Of a stretch of DNA of 64,000 nt, positions 34,819-42,955 are shown one piece after another. Location of the stretch: positions 1,875,001-1,939,000 of the forward strand of contig CP136010.1 of assembly GCA_030263805.2 (NCBI GenBank), given 5' to 3'. The first letter of the stretch is position 1. Each line of letters begins with the position of its first letter. Below the pieces are notes generated by a model. It saw nothing but the letters and a program-made list of their open reading frames with translations. It made no database searches and had not been told where the DNA came from. The DNA is from Pseudomonas sp. FeN3W. GTDB taxonomy: Bacteria; Pseudomonadota; Gammaproteobacteria; Pseudomonadales; Pseudomonadaceae. A program made the translations under genes and the position numbers.

Positions 34819-36306
34819 TCAGGACGCGAGCTTCTGGCGGGCCTCCAGCTCGCGGTCGACGCTGGATACGTAGTACTCGTCGGAGAACGCGCCCTCGGGC
34901 TCCTTCAGCCAGAGCAGGCAGAGCCCGAAGCTGACGAAGGCACCGGCGGCGATCACCATGAAGAACTGCGAGGGGGTCACGAAGGTGAACAGGGTCAGGT
35001 AGCAGACGGCGCCGACGTTGCCGTAGGCCCCGGCCATGCCGGAGATCTGCCCGGTGACGCGGCGCTTGATCGACGGGATGATCCCGAAGGTCGCGCCCTC
35101 CGCGCCCTGGACGAACACCGAGCAGAGCACGGTGATCGCCACGGCCACGATCAGCGGCCACTTGGAGTTCATCAGGCCCATCAGCAGGAAGCCGATGGCG
35201 ATGCCCAGCATGTAGGCCAGCATGACGAAGCGGCGGTTGCCGAAGCGATCGGAGACCAGCCCGCCCATGGGCCGCGCCACCAGATTCACGAAGGCGAACG
35301 AGGCGGCGATGATGCCGGCGGTGGTCGGGGTCAGGCCCCAGGTCTGCTCGAAGAACATCGGCAGCATCGAGACCACGGCCAGCTCCGCCCCGAAGTTGGC
35401 GAAGTAGGTGGAGTTCAACGCGGCCACGGTGTTGAAGGGGTACTTGTCGTCTTCCGGTACGCCCTTTTTCAGGATCGGCACGTTGACCCGCAGGATCTGT
35501 ACCACCTGGAAGATCACCACCAGGGCGATCACCGCGTAGCAGATCAGCGCGCCGGTGGCGCCCAGGTAGCCCAGCCCCTCGATGCGCCAGACCAGGATGC
35601 CGAGCACGCCGACCATGGGAATGGTCCAGATGATCAGCTTGATCATGTCGGCCCAGGTGCTGACTTCCAGCGCGCTGGCCTTGTGTGGCTTGCGGTGCAC
35701 GGTGCCGGCCGGACCGTCGGTGAGGGCGAACCAGTAGTACACACCGTAGACGGCCATGATGATCGCCGAGCTGGCGATCGCCCAGCGCCAGCCTTCCGGA
35801 CCACCGAAGGCATGGATGGCGATGGCCGGCAGGCTCATGGCGGCGGCGGCGGAACCGAAGTTGCCCCAACCGGCGTAGAAGCCTTCGGCGAAACCGATGT
35901 CCTTGGGCTTGAACCACATGGCGGTCATGTGGATGCCGACCACGAAGCTGGCGCCGATGGAGCTGAGGATCAGCCGCGACACCAGCAGCTGGGTGCGGCT
36001 GTCACCAAAGGCGAAGAACAGCGCGGGCGCCGCCATCACCACCAGCAGTACCGAGAACACCCGGCGCGGGCCCCAGTGGTCGAGTGCCATGCCGACCAGG
36101 ATGCGCGCCGGGATGGTCAGCGCCACGTTGGCGATGGCGAACAGCTTGAGGTCTTCGGGCGTCAGCCAGTTCACGCTTTTCAGCATGCTCGAGGCCAGCG
36201 GCGCCATGCCGAACCAGACGAAGAAACAGATGTAGAAGGCGATCCAGGTCAGGTGCAGGGCCCGGATCTCGGGGCGCTTCCATTCGAACAGCGTAGAAAC
36301 TCTCAT
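34819..36306 (-). CDS. narK: NarK-family nitrate/nitrite transporter (second copy, next to narG)
   Basis: The 495-residue MFS protein has about 12 helices. The two nitrate-signature helices read YAGWGNFGSAAAAM (about 135) and MAGAYGNVGAVCYL (about 430). A long cytoplasmic loop lies between helices 6 and 7. Two tandem NarK proteins before narG also occur in P. aeruginosa (narK1-narK2). By position this is the narK2 equivalent, but I do not assign the subtype. The ATG at 36306 has GAGGAGCTC before it (AGGAG-type on the minus strand). I discard 15 extra upstream residues. Confidence 0.92.
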   Translation of the reverse strand: MRVSTLFEWKRPEIRALHLTWIAFYICFFVWFGMAPLASSMLKSVNWLTPEDLKLFAIANVALTIPARILVGMALDHWGPRRVFSVLLVVMAAPALFFAFGDSRTQLLVSRLILSSIGASFVVGIHMTAMWFKPKDIGFAEGFYAGWGNFGSAAAAMSLPAIAIHAFGGPEGWRWAIASSAIIMAVYGVYYWFALTDGPAGTVHRKPHKASALEVSTWADMIKLIIWTIPMVGVLGILVWRIEGLGYLGATGALICYAVIALVVIFQVVQILRVNVPILKKGVPEDDKYPFNTVAALNSTYFANFGAELAVVSMLPMFFEQTWGLTPTTAGIIAASFAFVNLVARPMGGLVSDRFGNRRFVMLAYMLGIAIGFLLMGLMNSKWPLIVAVAITVLCSVFVQGAEGATFGIIPSIKRRVTGQISGMAGAYGNVGAVCYLTLFTFVTPSQFFMVIAAGAFVSFGLCLLWLKEPEGAFSDEYYVSSVDRELEARQKLAS

Positions 36307-36320
36307 GATGAGCTCCTCAC

Positions 36321-36779
36321 TCAGGGGCAGGCTTGAATCAGGACCGGGCAAGGCGCCCGGCGGGCCAGGAAGGCGCTGACGCTGCCGAAGGTCATGTAGT
36401 CGAGTTCGTCGACCAGGAGATTCAGCGAGCGGGAGATGAAGCCGCCGTCCGGTTCGTTGGAATGCCGCGCGATGACCAGCAGGTCGGGCTTCTTGTGCTC
36501 GGCGGCCTTGAGAATCATCTTGCGGGCGTCGCCTTCGGCGAGCATCACGTCGACATCGAGGCCGAAGGCGCTGACCTTGGCCGCCGCCTCCTGCAGGAAG
36601 GCCTGGAATTCGCGACGCTCGCGCTCGTACAGCTCGACCGCCGAATCGCTGGTGTCGCGGGTTTCTTCCACCACGCCGATCAGCATGATCAGCGGCTTCA
36701 ACAGACCGAACATCTCGAGCGTGGCGTCCAGGGCTTTGCGGGCGTTACGCGAGTTGTCGTAGGCAATCATGATGTTCAT
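36321..36779 (-). CDS. Universal stress protein (UspA family)
   Basis: The 152-residue Usp-fold protein starts MNIMIAYDNSRNARKALDATL. The C-terminal nucleotide-loop region reads LLVIARHSNEPDGGFISRSLN followed by RRAPCPVLIQ. The typical ATP-binding G-x2-G-x9-G(S/T) motif is degenerate, so it may not bind ATP. It lies between the two narK genes with gaps of about 15 bases on each side, so it is part of the nitrate-respiration transcript. A role in anaerobic survival is inferred from position only. Confidence 0.88.
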   Translation of the reverse strand: MNIMIAYDNSRNARKALDATLEMFGLLKPLIMLIGVVEETRDTSDSAVELYERERREFQAFLQEAAAKVSAFGLDVDVMLAEGDARKMILKAAEHKKPDLLVIARHSNEPDGGFISRSLNLLVDELDYMTFGSVSAFLARRAPCPVLIQACP

Positions 36780-36794
36780 GGCAGCTCTCCGGAC

Positions 36795-38396
36795 TCAGGG
36801 GTTCTTCACGTAGGCGTTGGGGCGCAGGTAGAACCACCAGTTGAGGATCAGGCACAGCGCGTAGAACACCGCGAAGCCGTACATGGCCACTTCCGGGGTG
36901 CCGGCCTTGACCTGTTCGCCGATCACGATCGGCGCGACGAAGGAGCCGTAGGCGGCGACAGCGGAGGTCCAGCCGAGTACCGGGCCGGCCTTCTCGCGGT
37001 CGTAGATCACGCCGATGGTGCGGAAGGTCGAGCCGTTGCCGATGCCGCTGGCGGCGAACAGCACCAGGAACAGCACCAGGAAGAGGAAGAAGTACTCCTC
37101 GGGCTGGGCCGAGCCGTAGGCCTGGTGCATCACATAGCCGGCGGCGACCGAGGCGATGACCATCACCACCGAGATCACCTGGGTGACGATGGAGCCGCCG
37201 ACCTTGTCGGAGATCCAGCCGCCCAGCGGACGGATCAGGGCGCCGATGAAGGGGCCGATCCAGGCGTAGGTCAGCGCACTCGGCGCGTTGGGGTTGGCGA
37301 CGCGGGTCACCACACCGTCGGCACCGACTTCGTTGATGAAGCCGAAGATCACCGTGATCGACAGCGGCAGTGCCATGGAGAAGCCGATGAAGGAGCCGAA
37401 GGTCAGGATGTAGAGAATGCTCATCGACCAGGTGTGCTTGTCGCGGAAGATCGCGAACTGGCGCTTGATGTTCGGGCTGATGCTGCCCGGCAGCAGGCGC
37501 AGCATGCCGAGCGTCGCGCCGATGGTCAGCAGCATCACGCCCCACATGTTCAGCACACCGAGGCCGGTCGGCGCAGGCAGGTAGAGGTACAGACCGACCG
37601 CGGCGGCGGCGAAGGCCACGGCATAGAGGCCGAGGATCTTGCCGAAGGCGTTCAGCGGGTAGCCTGGGGTCGGCGAGATCACCAGCAGGTTGTTCATGCC
37701 GAACCAGCCGGCAAAGGCCAGCGGCACCAGGAACAACAGCCAGACCCAACCGGCGTTCTGGATCCAGGTGTCGGTGCCGGCAGCGATCTTGCCGATCAGC
37801 GTGCCGCTGTCCTTGATCAGCTCCATCGGCGCGCCAGCCGCCGCACCGAACACCCCGGCGGTCATCACCAGCGGAATCAGGATCTGCATGGTGGTCACGC
37901 CGAAGTTGCCCAGGCCCGCGTTCAGGCCCAGTGCCAGGCCTTGCTGGTTCTTCGGGAAGAAGGTGCTGATGTTGCTCATCGAGCAGGCGAAATTGCCGCC
38001 GCCGATGCCGGAGAGAAAGGCCAGCAGCTGGAATACCCACAGCGGCGTGTCCTGGCTCTGCAGGGCGAAGCCGGCACCGGCCGCCGGGATCATCAGCAGC
38101 GCGGTGGTGAGGAAGATGGTGTTGCGCCCACCGGCGATGCGAATCATGAACGATGCCGGGATGCGCAGGGTGGCGCCGGTGAGACCGGCGATGGCGGTCA
38201 GGGTGAACAGCTCGGCCGGCGCGAAGGGAAAGCCCAGGTTGAGCATCTGCACCGTGACGATGCCCCACATCAGCCAGATGGCGAAGCCCATCAGCAGGCT
38301 CGGGATGGATATCCACAGATTGCGATTGGCGACCCGCTTGCCAGTGGTGTCCCAGAAGATCTGGTCCTCCACGTCCCACTTTTCGATATTGCTCAT
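36795..38396 (-). CDS. narK: NarK-family nitrate/nitrite transporter (first copy, promoter-proximal)
   Basis: The 533-residue MFS transporter carries signature helices NAGLGNFGVTTMQIL (about 165) and TAVAAYGSFVAPIVIG (about 480). It has an extra membrane region after helix 5, giving a length above the roughly 460 of E. coli NarK. MLNLGFPFAPAELFTLTAIAGLTGATLRIP is typical of the family. It is first in a unit running narK-usp-narK-narGHJI, with an Anr box about 90 bases upstream, and NarL and IHF sites beyond. I start it at 38396, dropping 21 upstream residues. Confidence 0.93.
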   Translation of the reverse strand: MSNIEKWDVEDQIFWDTTGKRVANRNLWISIPSLLMGFAIWLMWGIVTVQMLNLGFPFAPAELFTLTAIAGLTGATLRIPASFMIRIAGGRNTIFLTTALLMIPAAGAGFALQSQDTPLWVFQLLAFLSGIGGGNFACSMSNISTFFPKNQQGLALGLNAGLGNFGVTTMQILIPLVMTAGVFGAAAGAPMELIKDSGTLIGKIAAGTDTWIQNAGWVWLLFLVPLAFAGWFGMNNLLVISPTPGYPLNAFGKILGLYAVAFAAAAVGLYLYLPAPTGLGVLNMWGVMLLTIGATLGMLRLLPGSISPNIKRQFAIFRDKHTWSMSILYILTFGSFIGFSMALPLSITVIFGFINEVGADGVVTRVANPNAPSALTYAWIGPFIGALIRPLGGWISDKVGGSIVTQVISVVMVIASVAAGYVMHQAYGSAQPEEYFFLFLVLFLVLFAASGIGNGSTFRTIGVIYDREKAGPVLGWTSAVAAYGSFVAPIVIGEQVKAGTPEVAMYGFAVFYALCLILNWWFYLRPNAYVKNP

Positions 38397-38485
38397 GGTC
38401 GATCCTCTTGGCGCCAGGGCCCCGCTGGCATACGCAGCGGGATCAGGAATGGCTCGCACGCTAAGCGGGACGGATCGATCGGAAT

Positions 38486-38499
38486 TTGACTGAGATCAA
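38486..38499. promoter_or_regulatory. Anr/FNR-type box upstream of narK
   Basis: TTGAC-TGAG-ATCAA matches the Anr/FNR consensus (TTGAT-N4-ATCAA) at 9 of 10 informative positions. A class II site here would place the narK start near 38451, about 55 bases before its ATG. Confidence 0.8.
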
Positions 38500-38536
38500 T
38501 ACACTTCTAATGGCATTTTGCTTGACGCGCCGTTTC

Positions 38537-38552
38537 TACCTCCAACGGGGTA
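38537..38552. promoter_or_regulatory. NarL 7-2-7 inverted heptamers
   Basis: TACCTCC-AA-CGGGGTA has head-to-head heptamers separated by 2 bp, each one base off the TACYYMT consensus. It lies between the Anr and IHF sites of the narK promoter, and the cognate narXL genes are divergent next door. Confidence 0.6.
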
Positions 38553-38581
38553 CTCCGTATTCATTGAAATAAATTCAACAA

Positions 38582-38594
38582 TATCAATTGGTTA
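38582..38594. promoter_or_regulatory. IHF-binding site match
   Basis: TATCAATTGGTTA fits WATCAANNNNTTR completely, in a local AT-rich patch. DNA bending here would bring NarL to the narK promoter, as in other nar promoters. Confidence 0.6.
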
Positions 38595-38691
38595 ACTTTA
38601 GCCATCGCCCTCGACCAGGAAGCGTCGATTGGGCCCGAATGCAATGGGAGTACTTCCCACACCATGGCCAGCGCCGATGACAGAGCGCAGA

Positions 38692-40641
38692 ATGAGCCAC
38701 CGCCAGAGCGATGATCCGACCATGTCCCCAACCGAAAGCGAGCAGCTCTCCACCCGCCATTCGATCGTGTTCAACACCCTGGTGGCGTTCGTGGTCATCA
38801 TCGGTTTTTCGCTGATCAGCATGCTCGCCAGCCTGTACCTGGCCGATGCCCTGGAAGGCGACGCCGAAGCGATCAACCAGGCCGGCAGCCTGCGCATGCA
38901 GGCCTATCGCCTGGCGTTCACCGCCGAGCAGGGCCCGCAGGCCGTGCTCGAAGAACGCATCGTCACGCTCGAACGCACCCTGCTTTCCGCCTCCCTGCGC
39001 TCGGCCCTGCACCGCCACGGCGCGACCGAACTGCCCGCGCTGCATGCCGGTGTGCTGCGCCACTGGCAGCAGCGCATGCGCCCACTGCTGGACACGCAGC
39101 CGCCGCGGCTGGAGGAGTATCGCCAGGAAGCCCCGGAGTTCGTCAGCGAGCTGAATGTCTTCGTGCGGACGCTGCAGGAGGCCTCCGAAGGCAAGCTCGG
39201 CGTGATCCGCGCGCTACAGGCCGGGACGCTGTTCGTCATCGTGCTGATCGCCTTCGTGCTGATCTACGGCCTGCACAACAACCTGGCGACACCGCTGCGC
39301 AGCCTGACCAAGATGGCCCGCGACATCGGCAAGGGCGACTTCAGCGGCCAGGTGCAGATTCCCGGCGACACCGAACTGAGTCTGCTGGCCCGCACGCTCA
39401 ACCAGATGAGCCAGGAACTGGCCAGCCTCTACGCGGAAATGGAGCAGAAGGTCGATGACAAGACCGCCGCGCTGACCCGCAGCAATGCCACCTTGCAACT
39501 GCTGTTCAACAGCGCGCGCATGCTCTACAGCCAACCCGACGACCCGAGCCAGATGATGGGCTCGCTGCTGAACAAGGTGCAGCAGATCCTCGGCACCGGC
39601 TCCATCACGCTGTGCCTGAACCGCTCGGCAGCCGCCGGCAGCCACACCGCCATGACTTCCCGCAGCCTGCAACCGCCGGAGTACTGCCAGCTGCCGCAAT
39701 GCGGCAGCTGTCCGGTCAACCAGTCGGGGCGGCTACCCAGTGGCGAAGAACTGATGACCTTCGAGTTGCGCTCCGGCCATGACGATCTCGGCTCGCTACG
39801 CGTCGCCTATCCCGCCGGCGATACGCTGGCCTCCTGGCAGACCCTGCTGCTGACCACCTTGGCCGACCTCTTCGCCGCCTCGCTGAGCCTCGCGCAGCTG
39901 GGCCAGAAACAGGCGCGCCTGGCGCTCATGGAGGAGCGCGCGGTGATCGCCCGCGAGCTGCACGATTCCCTGGCGCAGGCGTTGTCCGCGCAGAAGCTGC
40001 AGCTGGCCCGTCTAAAACGCCTGATGCAGAAGGAAAGCAGCCAGGCGCAGTTGGACGACAGCGTGCAGCAGATCGACCAGGGCCTGAACGCGGCCTACCG
40101 CCAGCTGCGCGAACTGCTGACGACCTTCCGCATCAAGGTCAACGAACCCGGGCTACGACCGGCGGTGCAGGCGACCATCGAGGAGTTCGGCGCCAACTCC
40201 GGCCTGCAGATCCTGAGCGACTACCGTCTCGACCACTGCCCGCTAACGCCCAACGAGGAAGTGCACTGCCTGCAGATCATCCGCGAGGCGCTGAGCAACG
40301 TGGTCAAGCACGCCGAGGCCGACCGCTGCTGGCTGAGCCTGACCCAGGACGGCAACGGCACCATTCGCGTCAGGATCGAGGACGACGGCATCGGCATCCG
40401 CCCCGAAGAGCAACGCGCCGGCCACTACGGCCTGATCATCCTGCACGAACGCGCCAGCAGCCTGAACGGCAGCATCAGCATCGGCCTGCGTCCCGGCGGC
40501 GGCACCCTGGTCCACCTGCGCTTCCCGCCCGCCTATCGCCACATCCCCCTTACACAGGAGCCTGTCACGCATGAACGAAGGGACAACCACACGAATCCTG
40601 CTGGTCGACGACCATCCCATGATGCGTCGGGGCCTGCGTGA
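38692..40641 (+). CDS. narX: Nitrate sensor histidine kinase NarX
   Basis: The roughly 649-residue kinase has TM1, a periplasmic domain opening with the P-box-like EAINQAGSLRMQAYRLAF, and TM2. HAMP follows, then a Cys-containing central region (QLPQCGSCPVNQ) and a HisKA_3 domain with ERAVIARELHDSLAQALSAQKLQL. The ATP domain (LQIIREALSNVVKHA) completes it. The start is uncertain; in-frame ATGs also lie at 38629, 38644, 38677 and 38722, and none has a strong ribosome site. The C terminus runs 71 bases into narL, so about 23 residues after RFPPAY are unusual. Confidence 0.92.
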   Translation: MSHRQSDDPTMSPTESEQLSTRHSIVFNTLVAFVVIIGFSLISMLASLYLADALEGDAEAINQAGSLRMQAYRLAFTAEQGPQAVLEERIVTLERTLLSASLRSALHRHGATELPALHAGVLRHWQQRMRPLLDTQPPRLEEYRQEAPEFVSELNVFVRTLQEASEGKLGVIRALQAGTLFVIVLIAFVLIYGLHNNLATPLRSLTKMARDIGKGDFSGQVQIPGDTELSLLARTLNQMSQELASLYAEMEQKVDDKTAALTRSNATLQLLFNSARMLYSQPDDPSQMMGSLLNKVQQILGTGSITLCLNRSAAAGSHTAMTSRSLQPPEYCQLPQCGSCPVNQSGRLPSGEELMTFELRSGHDDLGSLRVAYPAGDTLASWQTLLLTTLADLFAASLSLAQLGQKQARLALMEERAVIARELHDSLAQALSAQKLQLARLKRLMQKESSQAQLDDSVQQIDQGLNAAYRQLRELLTTFRIKVNEPGLRPAVQATIEEFGANSGLQILSDYRLDHCPLTPNEEVHCLQIIREALSNVVKHAEADRCWLSLTQDGNGTIRVRIEDDGIGIRPEEQRAGHYGLIILHERASSLNGSISIGLRPGGGTLVHLRFPPAYRHIPLTQEPVTHERRDNHTNPAGRRPSHDASGPA

Positions 40642-41227
40642 CCTGCTGGAGCTGGAAGACGACCTGGAGATGGTCGGCGAGGCCGGCAACGGCGAGGACG
40701 CCATCCGCCTGGCCCAGGCGGTCGAGCCCGATCTGATCCTGATGGACCTGAACATGCCGGGCATCGACGGGCTGGAGACCACGCGGCGCATGCGCGACGC
40801 GGACATCGATGCACGGATCATCATGTTCACCGTTTCCGACGAGCAGAGCCATGTCCTCGAGGCGCTGCGCAACGGCGCCGACGGCTACCTGCTCAAGGAC
40901 ATGGACGCCGAACAGCTGATCGAGCAGATCCGCATCGCTGCCACCGGTCGCATGGCCCTCAGCCCCGAGCTGACCCAGGTGCTCGCCGAGGCCATCCGGG
41001 TGCGTCCCAAGCCCACCGGCCAGGTGCAGTTTTCCAGCCTGACCAAGCGCGAGAAGGAAGTCCTGCGACTGATCGCCAAGGGCCAGAGCAACAAGATGAT
41101 CGCGCGCAAGCTCGGCATCACCGAAGGCACCGTGAAAGTCCACGTGAAGAACCTGCTGCACAAGCTGGGCCTGCGTTCGCGGGTCGAGGCGGCCGTCTGG
41201 GTGCTGGAGAACGAAGCGAAGGGCTGA
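40571..41227 (+). CDS. narL: Nitrate/nitrite response regulator NarL
   Basis: The 218-residue regulator has a receiver domain (VDDHPMMRRGLRDLL; Asp near 59 in LILMDLNMPGIDG; YLLKDMD) and a LuxR/NarL-type helix-turn-helix (LTKREKEVLRLIAKGQSNKMIARKLGITEGTVKVHVKN). It should bind the heptamers at 38537-38552 and perhaps those before the dnr-type gene. AGGAG lies 11 bases before the ATG, inside narX. Confidence 0.96.
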   Translation: MNEGTTTRILLVDDHPMMRRGLRDLLELEDDLEMVGEAGNGEDAIRLAQAVEPDLILMDLNMPGIDGLETTRRMRDADIDARIIMFTVSDEQSHVLEALRNGADGYLLKDMDAEQLIEQIRIAATGRMALSPELTQVLAEAIRVRPKPTGQVQFSSLTKREKEVLRLIAKGQSNKMIARKLGITEGTVKVHVKNLLHKLGLRSRVEAAVWVLENEAKG

Positions 41228-41286
41228 CCGATGCCGGCGGCAGTTTTGTGCGTGATCGCTCAACTCGCGAAATCGCTGCCGCCCCC

Positions 41287-41327
41287 TTGACGATCATCAA
41301 TGCCATCACTGCCAAGCGCTCTATCTT
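41287..41327 (+). promoter_or_regulatory. Anr/FNR-type box and -10 upstream of the PilJ-domain gene
   Basis: TTGAC-GATC-ATCAA at 41287-41300 is followed by TATCTT at 41322-41327. Centred at -41.5, the box predicts a -10 at 41323-41328, in excellent agreement. This supports a class II Anr-dependent promoter. Confidence 0.7.
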
Positions 41328-41391
41328 TTCGTCCCCAACCGACCTGACCGAGTGGTCAGCATCGCGCCCATCCGGACGTAAGGAGCGCTCC

Positions 41392-42177
41392 ATGTTCAAG
41401 ATTCTGCTGCCCACTTCCCTGCTGCTCGGCCTGTTGGCCGCCAGCCTTCCCTGCCAAGCCGCCATCAGCGACGCCGAGGCGGTCAACCGCGCCGGCATGC
41501 AGCGCATGCTTGGCCAGCGCATCGCCAAGAGTTATCTGATGATCGGCACCGACACCCGCGTCGATCTTGCCGCCAGCCAGCTCGACAGCAGCATCGCCAG
41601 TGTCGAGGAGAACGCCCAGCTGCTCGACGAATACGCCGCCAACGAGGCCATCCGCAAGGCGCTCGAAGACGCCACGCAGACCTGGCATCAGTATCGCCAG
41701 CTGGCCCTGACCCAGCCGGATCGCGAACAGTCCGCCGAGCTGCTGCGCCTGGCCGAACGCTTCCTCGGTCAGAGCGAAGCGCTGGTGCAGGAGATCGAAC
41801 GCCACAGCGGCAGTCAGGCGGCGCGCCTGGTCAACCGCAGCGGGCGCCAGCGCATGCTCAGCCAGCGCATTGCCATGCTCTACCTGGCGATGACCTGGAA
41901 ACTGCCGGAGCAGCGCCTGCGTGGTGACTTCGACGCGGCAGTGGTGGAGTTCGAACGCGGCCTGGACGAGCTGAACAAGGCGCCGCAGAACACCGAGCAG
42001 ATCAACCGCCAACTCGATCAGATCGGCGCGCAATGGCGTTTCGCCCGGGCGGGTTTCAGCCTCGCCGACGACTCGCGTTTCGTCCCGACGGTGATCGTCA
42101 CCACCAGCGATTCGCTGCTGCGCAAGATCGAACAGCTGACGCTGGATTACGAGCGCCTGGCCGGCAGCAGCCGCTGA
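41392..42177 (+). CDS. Secreted PilJ/NarX-type sensory-domain protein
   Basis: The 261-residue protein has a signal peptide (1-24, ending CQA-AI) and two copies of a NarX P-box-like helix, VNRAGMQRMLGQRIAK (31-46) and VNRSGRQRMLSQRIAM (147-162). This is the type IV pili methyl-accepting N-terminal domain in tandem, with no kinase, HAMP or signalling module and no C-terminal membrane helix. It may be a free periplasmic nitrate/nitrite-binding protein. AAGGAG precedes the ATG. It lies between narXL and the dnr-type regulator with its own Anr-type promoter. The function is inferred. Confidence 0.8.
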   Translation: MFKILLPTSLLLGLLAASLPCQAAISDAEAVNRAGMQRMLGQRIAKSYLMIGTDTRVDLAASQLDSSIASVEENAQLLDEYAANEAIRKALEDATQTWHQYRQLALTQPDREQSAELLRLAERFLGQSEALVQEIERHSGSQAARLVNRSGRQRMLSQRIAMLYLAMTWKLPEQRLRGDFDAAVVEFERGLDELNKAPQNTEQINRQLDQIGAQWRFARAGFSLADDSRFVPTVIVTTSDSLLRKIEQLTLDYERLAGSSR

Positions 42178-42182
42178 TCGAC

Positions 42183-42207
42183 TACCTCCCCTGCCCAGAA
42201 AGAGGTA
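42183..42207. promoter_or_regulatory. Candidate NarL heptamer pair upstream of the dnr-type gene
   Basis: TACCTCC (42183-42189) and AGAGGTA (42201-42207; TACCTCT on the other strand, a full TACYYMT match) are inverted with an 11-bp gap. They lie about 55-75 bases before the ATG. Confidence 0.4.
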
Positions 42208-42259
42208 TGGCCTGCTCGCAATACGCGACCTAGCATGCCTTCAATCGAAAGGAAGGGAG

Positions 42260-42955
42260 ATGGCCATGCTGACCGGCTCTGCAGTGCTCAATACGTTGCG
42301 CCGTCATCATCTGTTCAGTGGGCTGGCCGAAACGGCCTTGCAGGACATAGCCACGCATACCACCGTCAAGCGTCTACCAGTCGGTTGCACGCTGTTCCAT
42401 CAGGGCGATGCCGCCGAGCACTTTCATGTGCTGATCAACGGCCAGGTCAAGCTGCACCGGGTCACCTGCGATGGTCAGGAGAAGGTCATCGAGGTGGTCC
42501 GACCGGGCGAGGCCTTTGCCGAGACGCTGCTCTTCAACAAGCTGCCCGAGCATCCGCTGAGCGCCACCACGCTCAAGGAGAGCCTGGTGCTCAACGTGCA
42601 GAACGCCCACTACCTGCGCTTGCTCGAGACCCAGCCACAGCTATGCATGCAGCTGCTCAGCAGCCTCAGCGACCGACTCAACCAACGTCTGCACCAGATC
42701 GACAACCTGACCTCATCCAACGTCTGCCAGCGCGTGGTGCGCTATCTGTTCCAGGAGCTGCAGGCAGCGCGCAGCGGTGTGATCGACCTCGACCTACCCA
42801 AGCGCCTGATCGCCTCGCAACTGGGTATCCAACCGGAAACGCTGTCGCGCATCCTGCATCGTCTGACCGACGCAGGGTTGATCGCCGTGCAGCGGCGGCG
42901 CATCGAAATCCTCGACCAACATAGCCTCTCGGCCTACCTCGAAGCGGCGGCCTGA
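42260..42955 (+). CDS. dnrE: Crp/Fnr-family regulator, DNR type (DnrE-like)
   Basis: The 231-residue protein has a cyclic-nucleotide-like N-terminal domain (about 15-130), a dimerisation helix and a helix-turn-helix with LIASQLGIQPETLSRILHRL. The Glu-x2-Ser-Arg recognition residues are those of FNR/DNR proteins that read TTGAT-type boxes. The N-terminal cysteine cluster of FNR/Anr is absent, so it is of the NO-responsive DNR type. P. stutzeri has several dnr genes; the one next to narXL is dnrE, which is why I use that symbol. An alternative ATG two codons in has better spacing from GGAAGGG. Confidence 0.82.
   Translation: MAMLTGSAVLNTLRRHHLFSGLAETALQDIATHTTVKRLPVGCTLFHQGDAAEHFHVLINGQVKLHRVTCDGQEKVIEVVRPGEAFAETLLFNKLPEHPLSATTLKESLVLNVQNAHYLRLLETQPQLCMQLLSSLSDRLNQRLHQIDNLTSSNVCQRVVRYLFQELQAARSGVIDLDLPKRLIASQLGIQPETLSRILHRLTDAGLIAVQRRRIEILDQHSLSAYLEAAA

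Noticed and set aside
32869..36336. A 1155-codon open frame opposite narG and the second narK
   Set aside because: Composition is that of an antisense shadow; narG and narK on the other strand match known families over their full length.
38574..38587. TTCAA-CAAT-ATCAA as a second Anr box for narX
   Set aside because: Only one half-site is good, and it overlaps the better IHF match.
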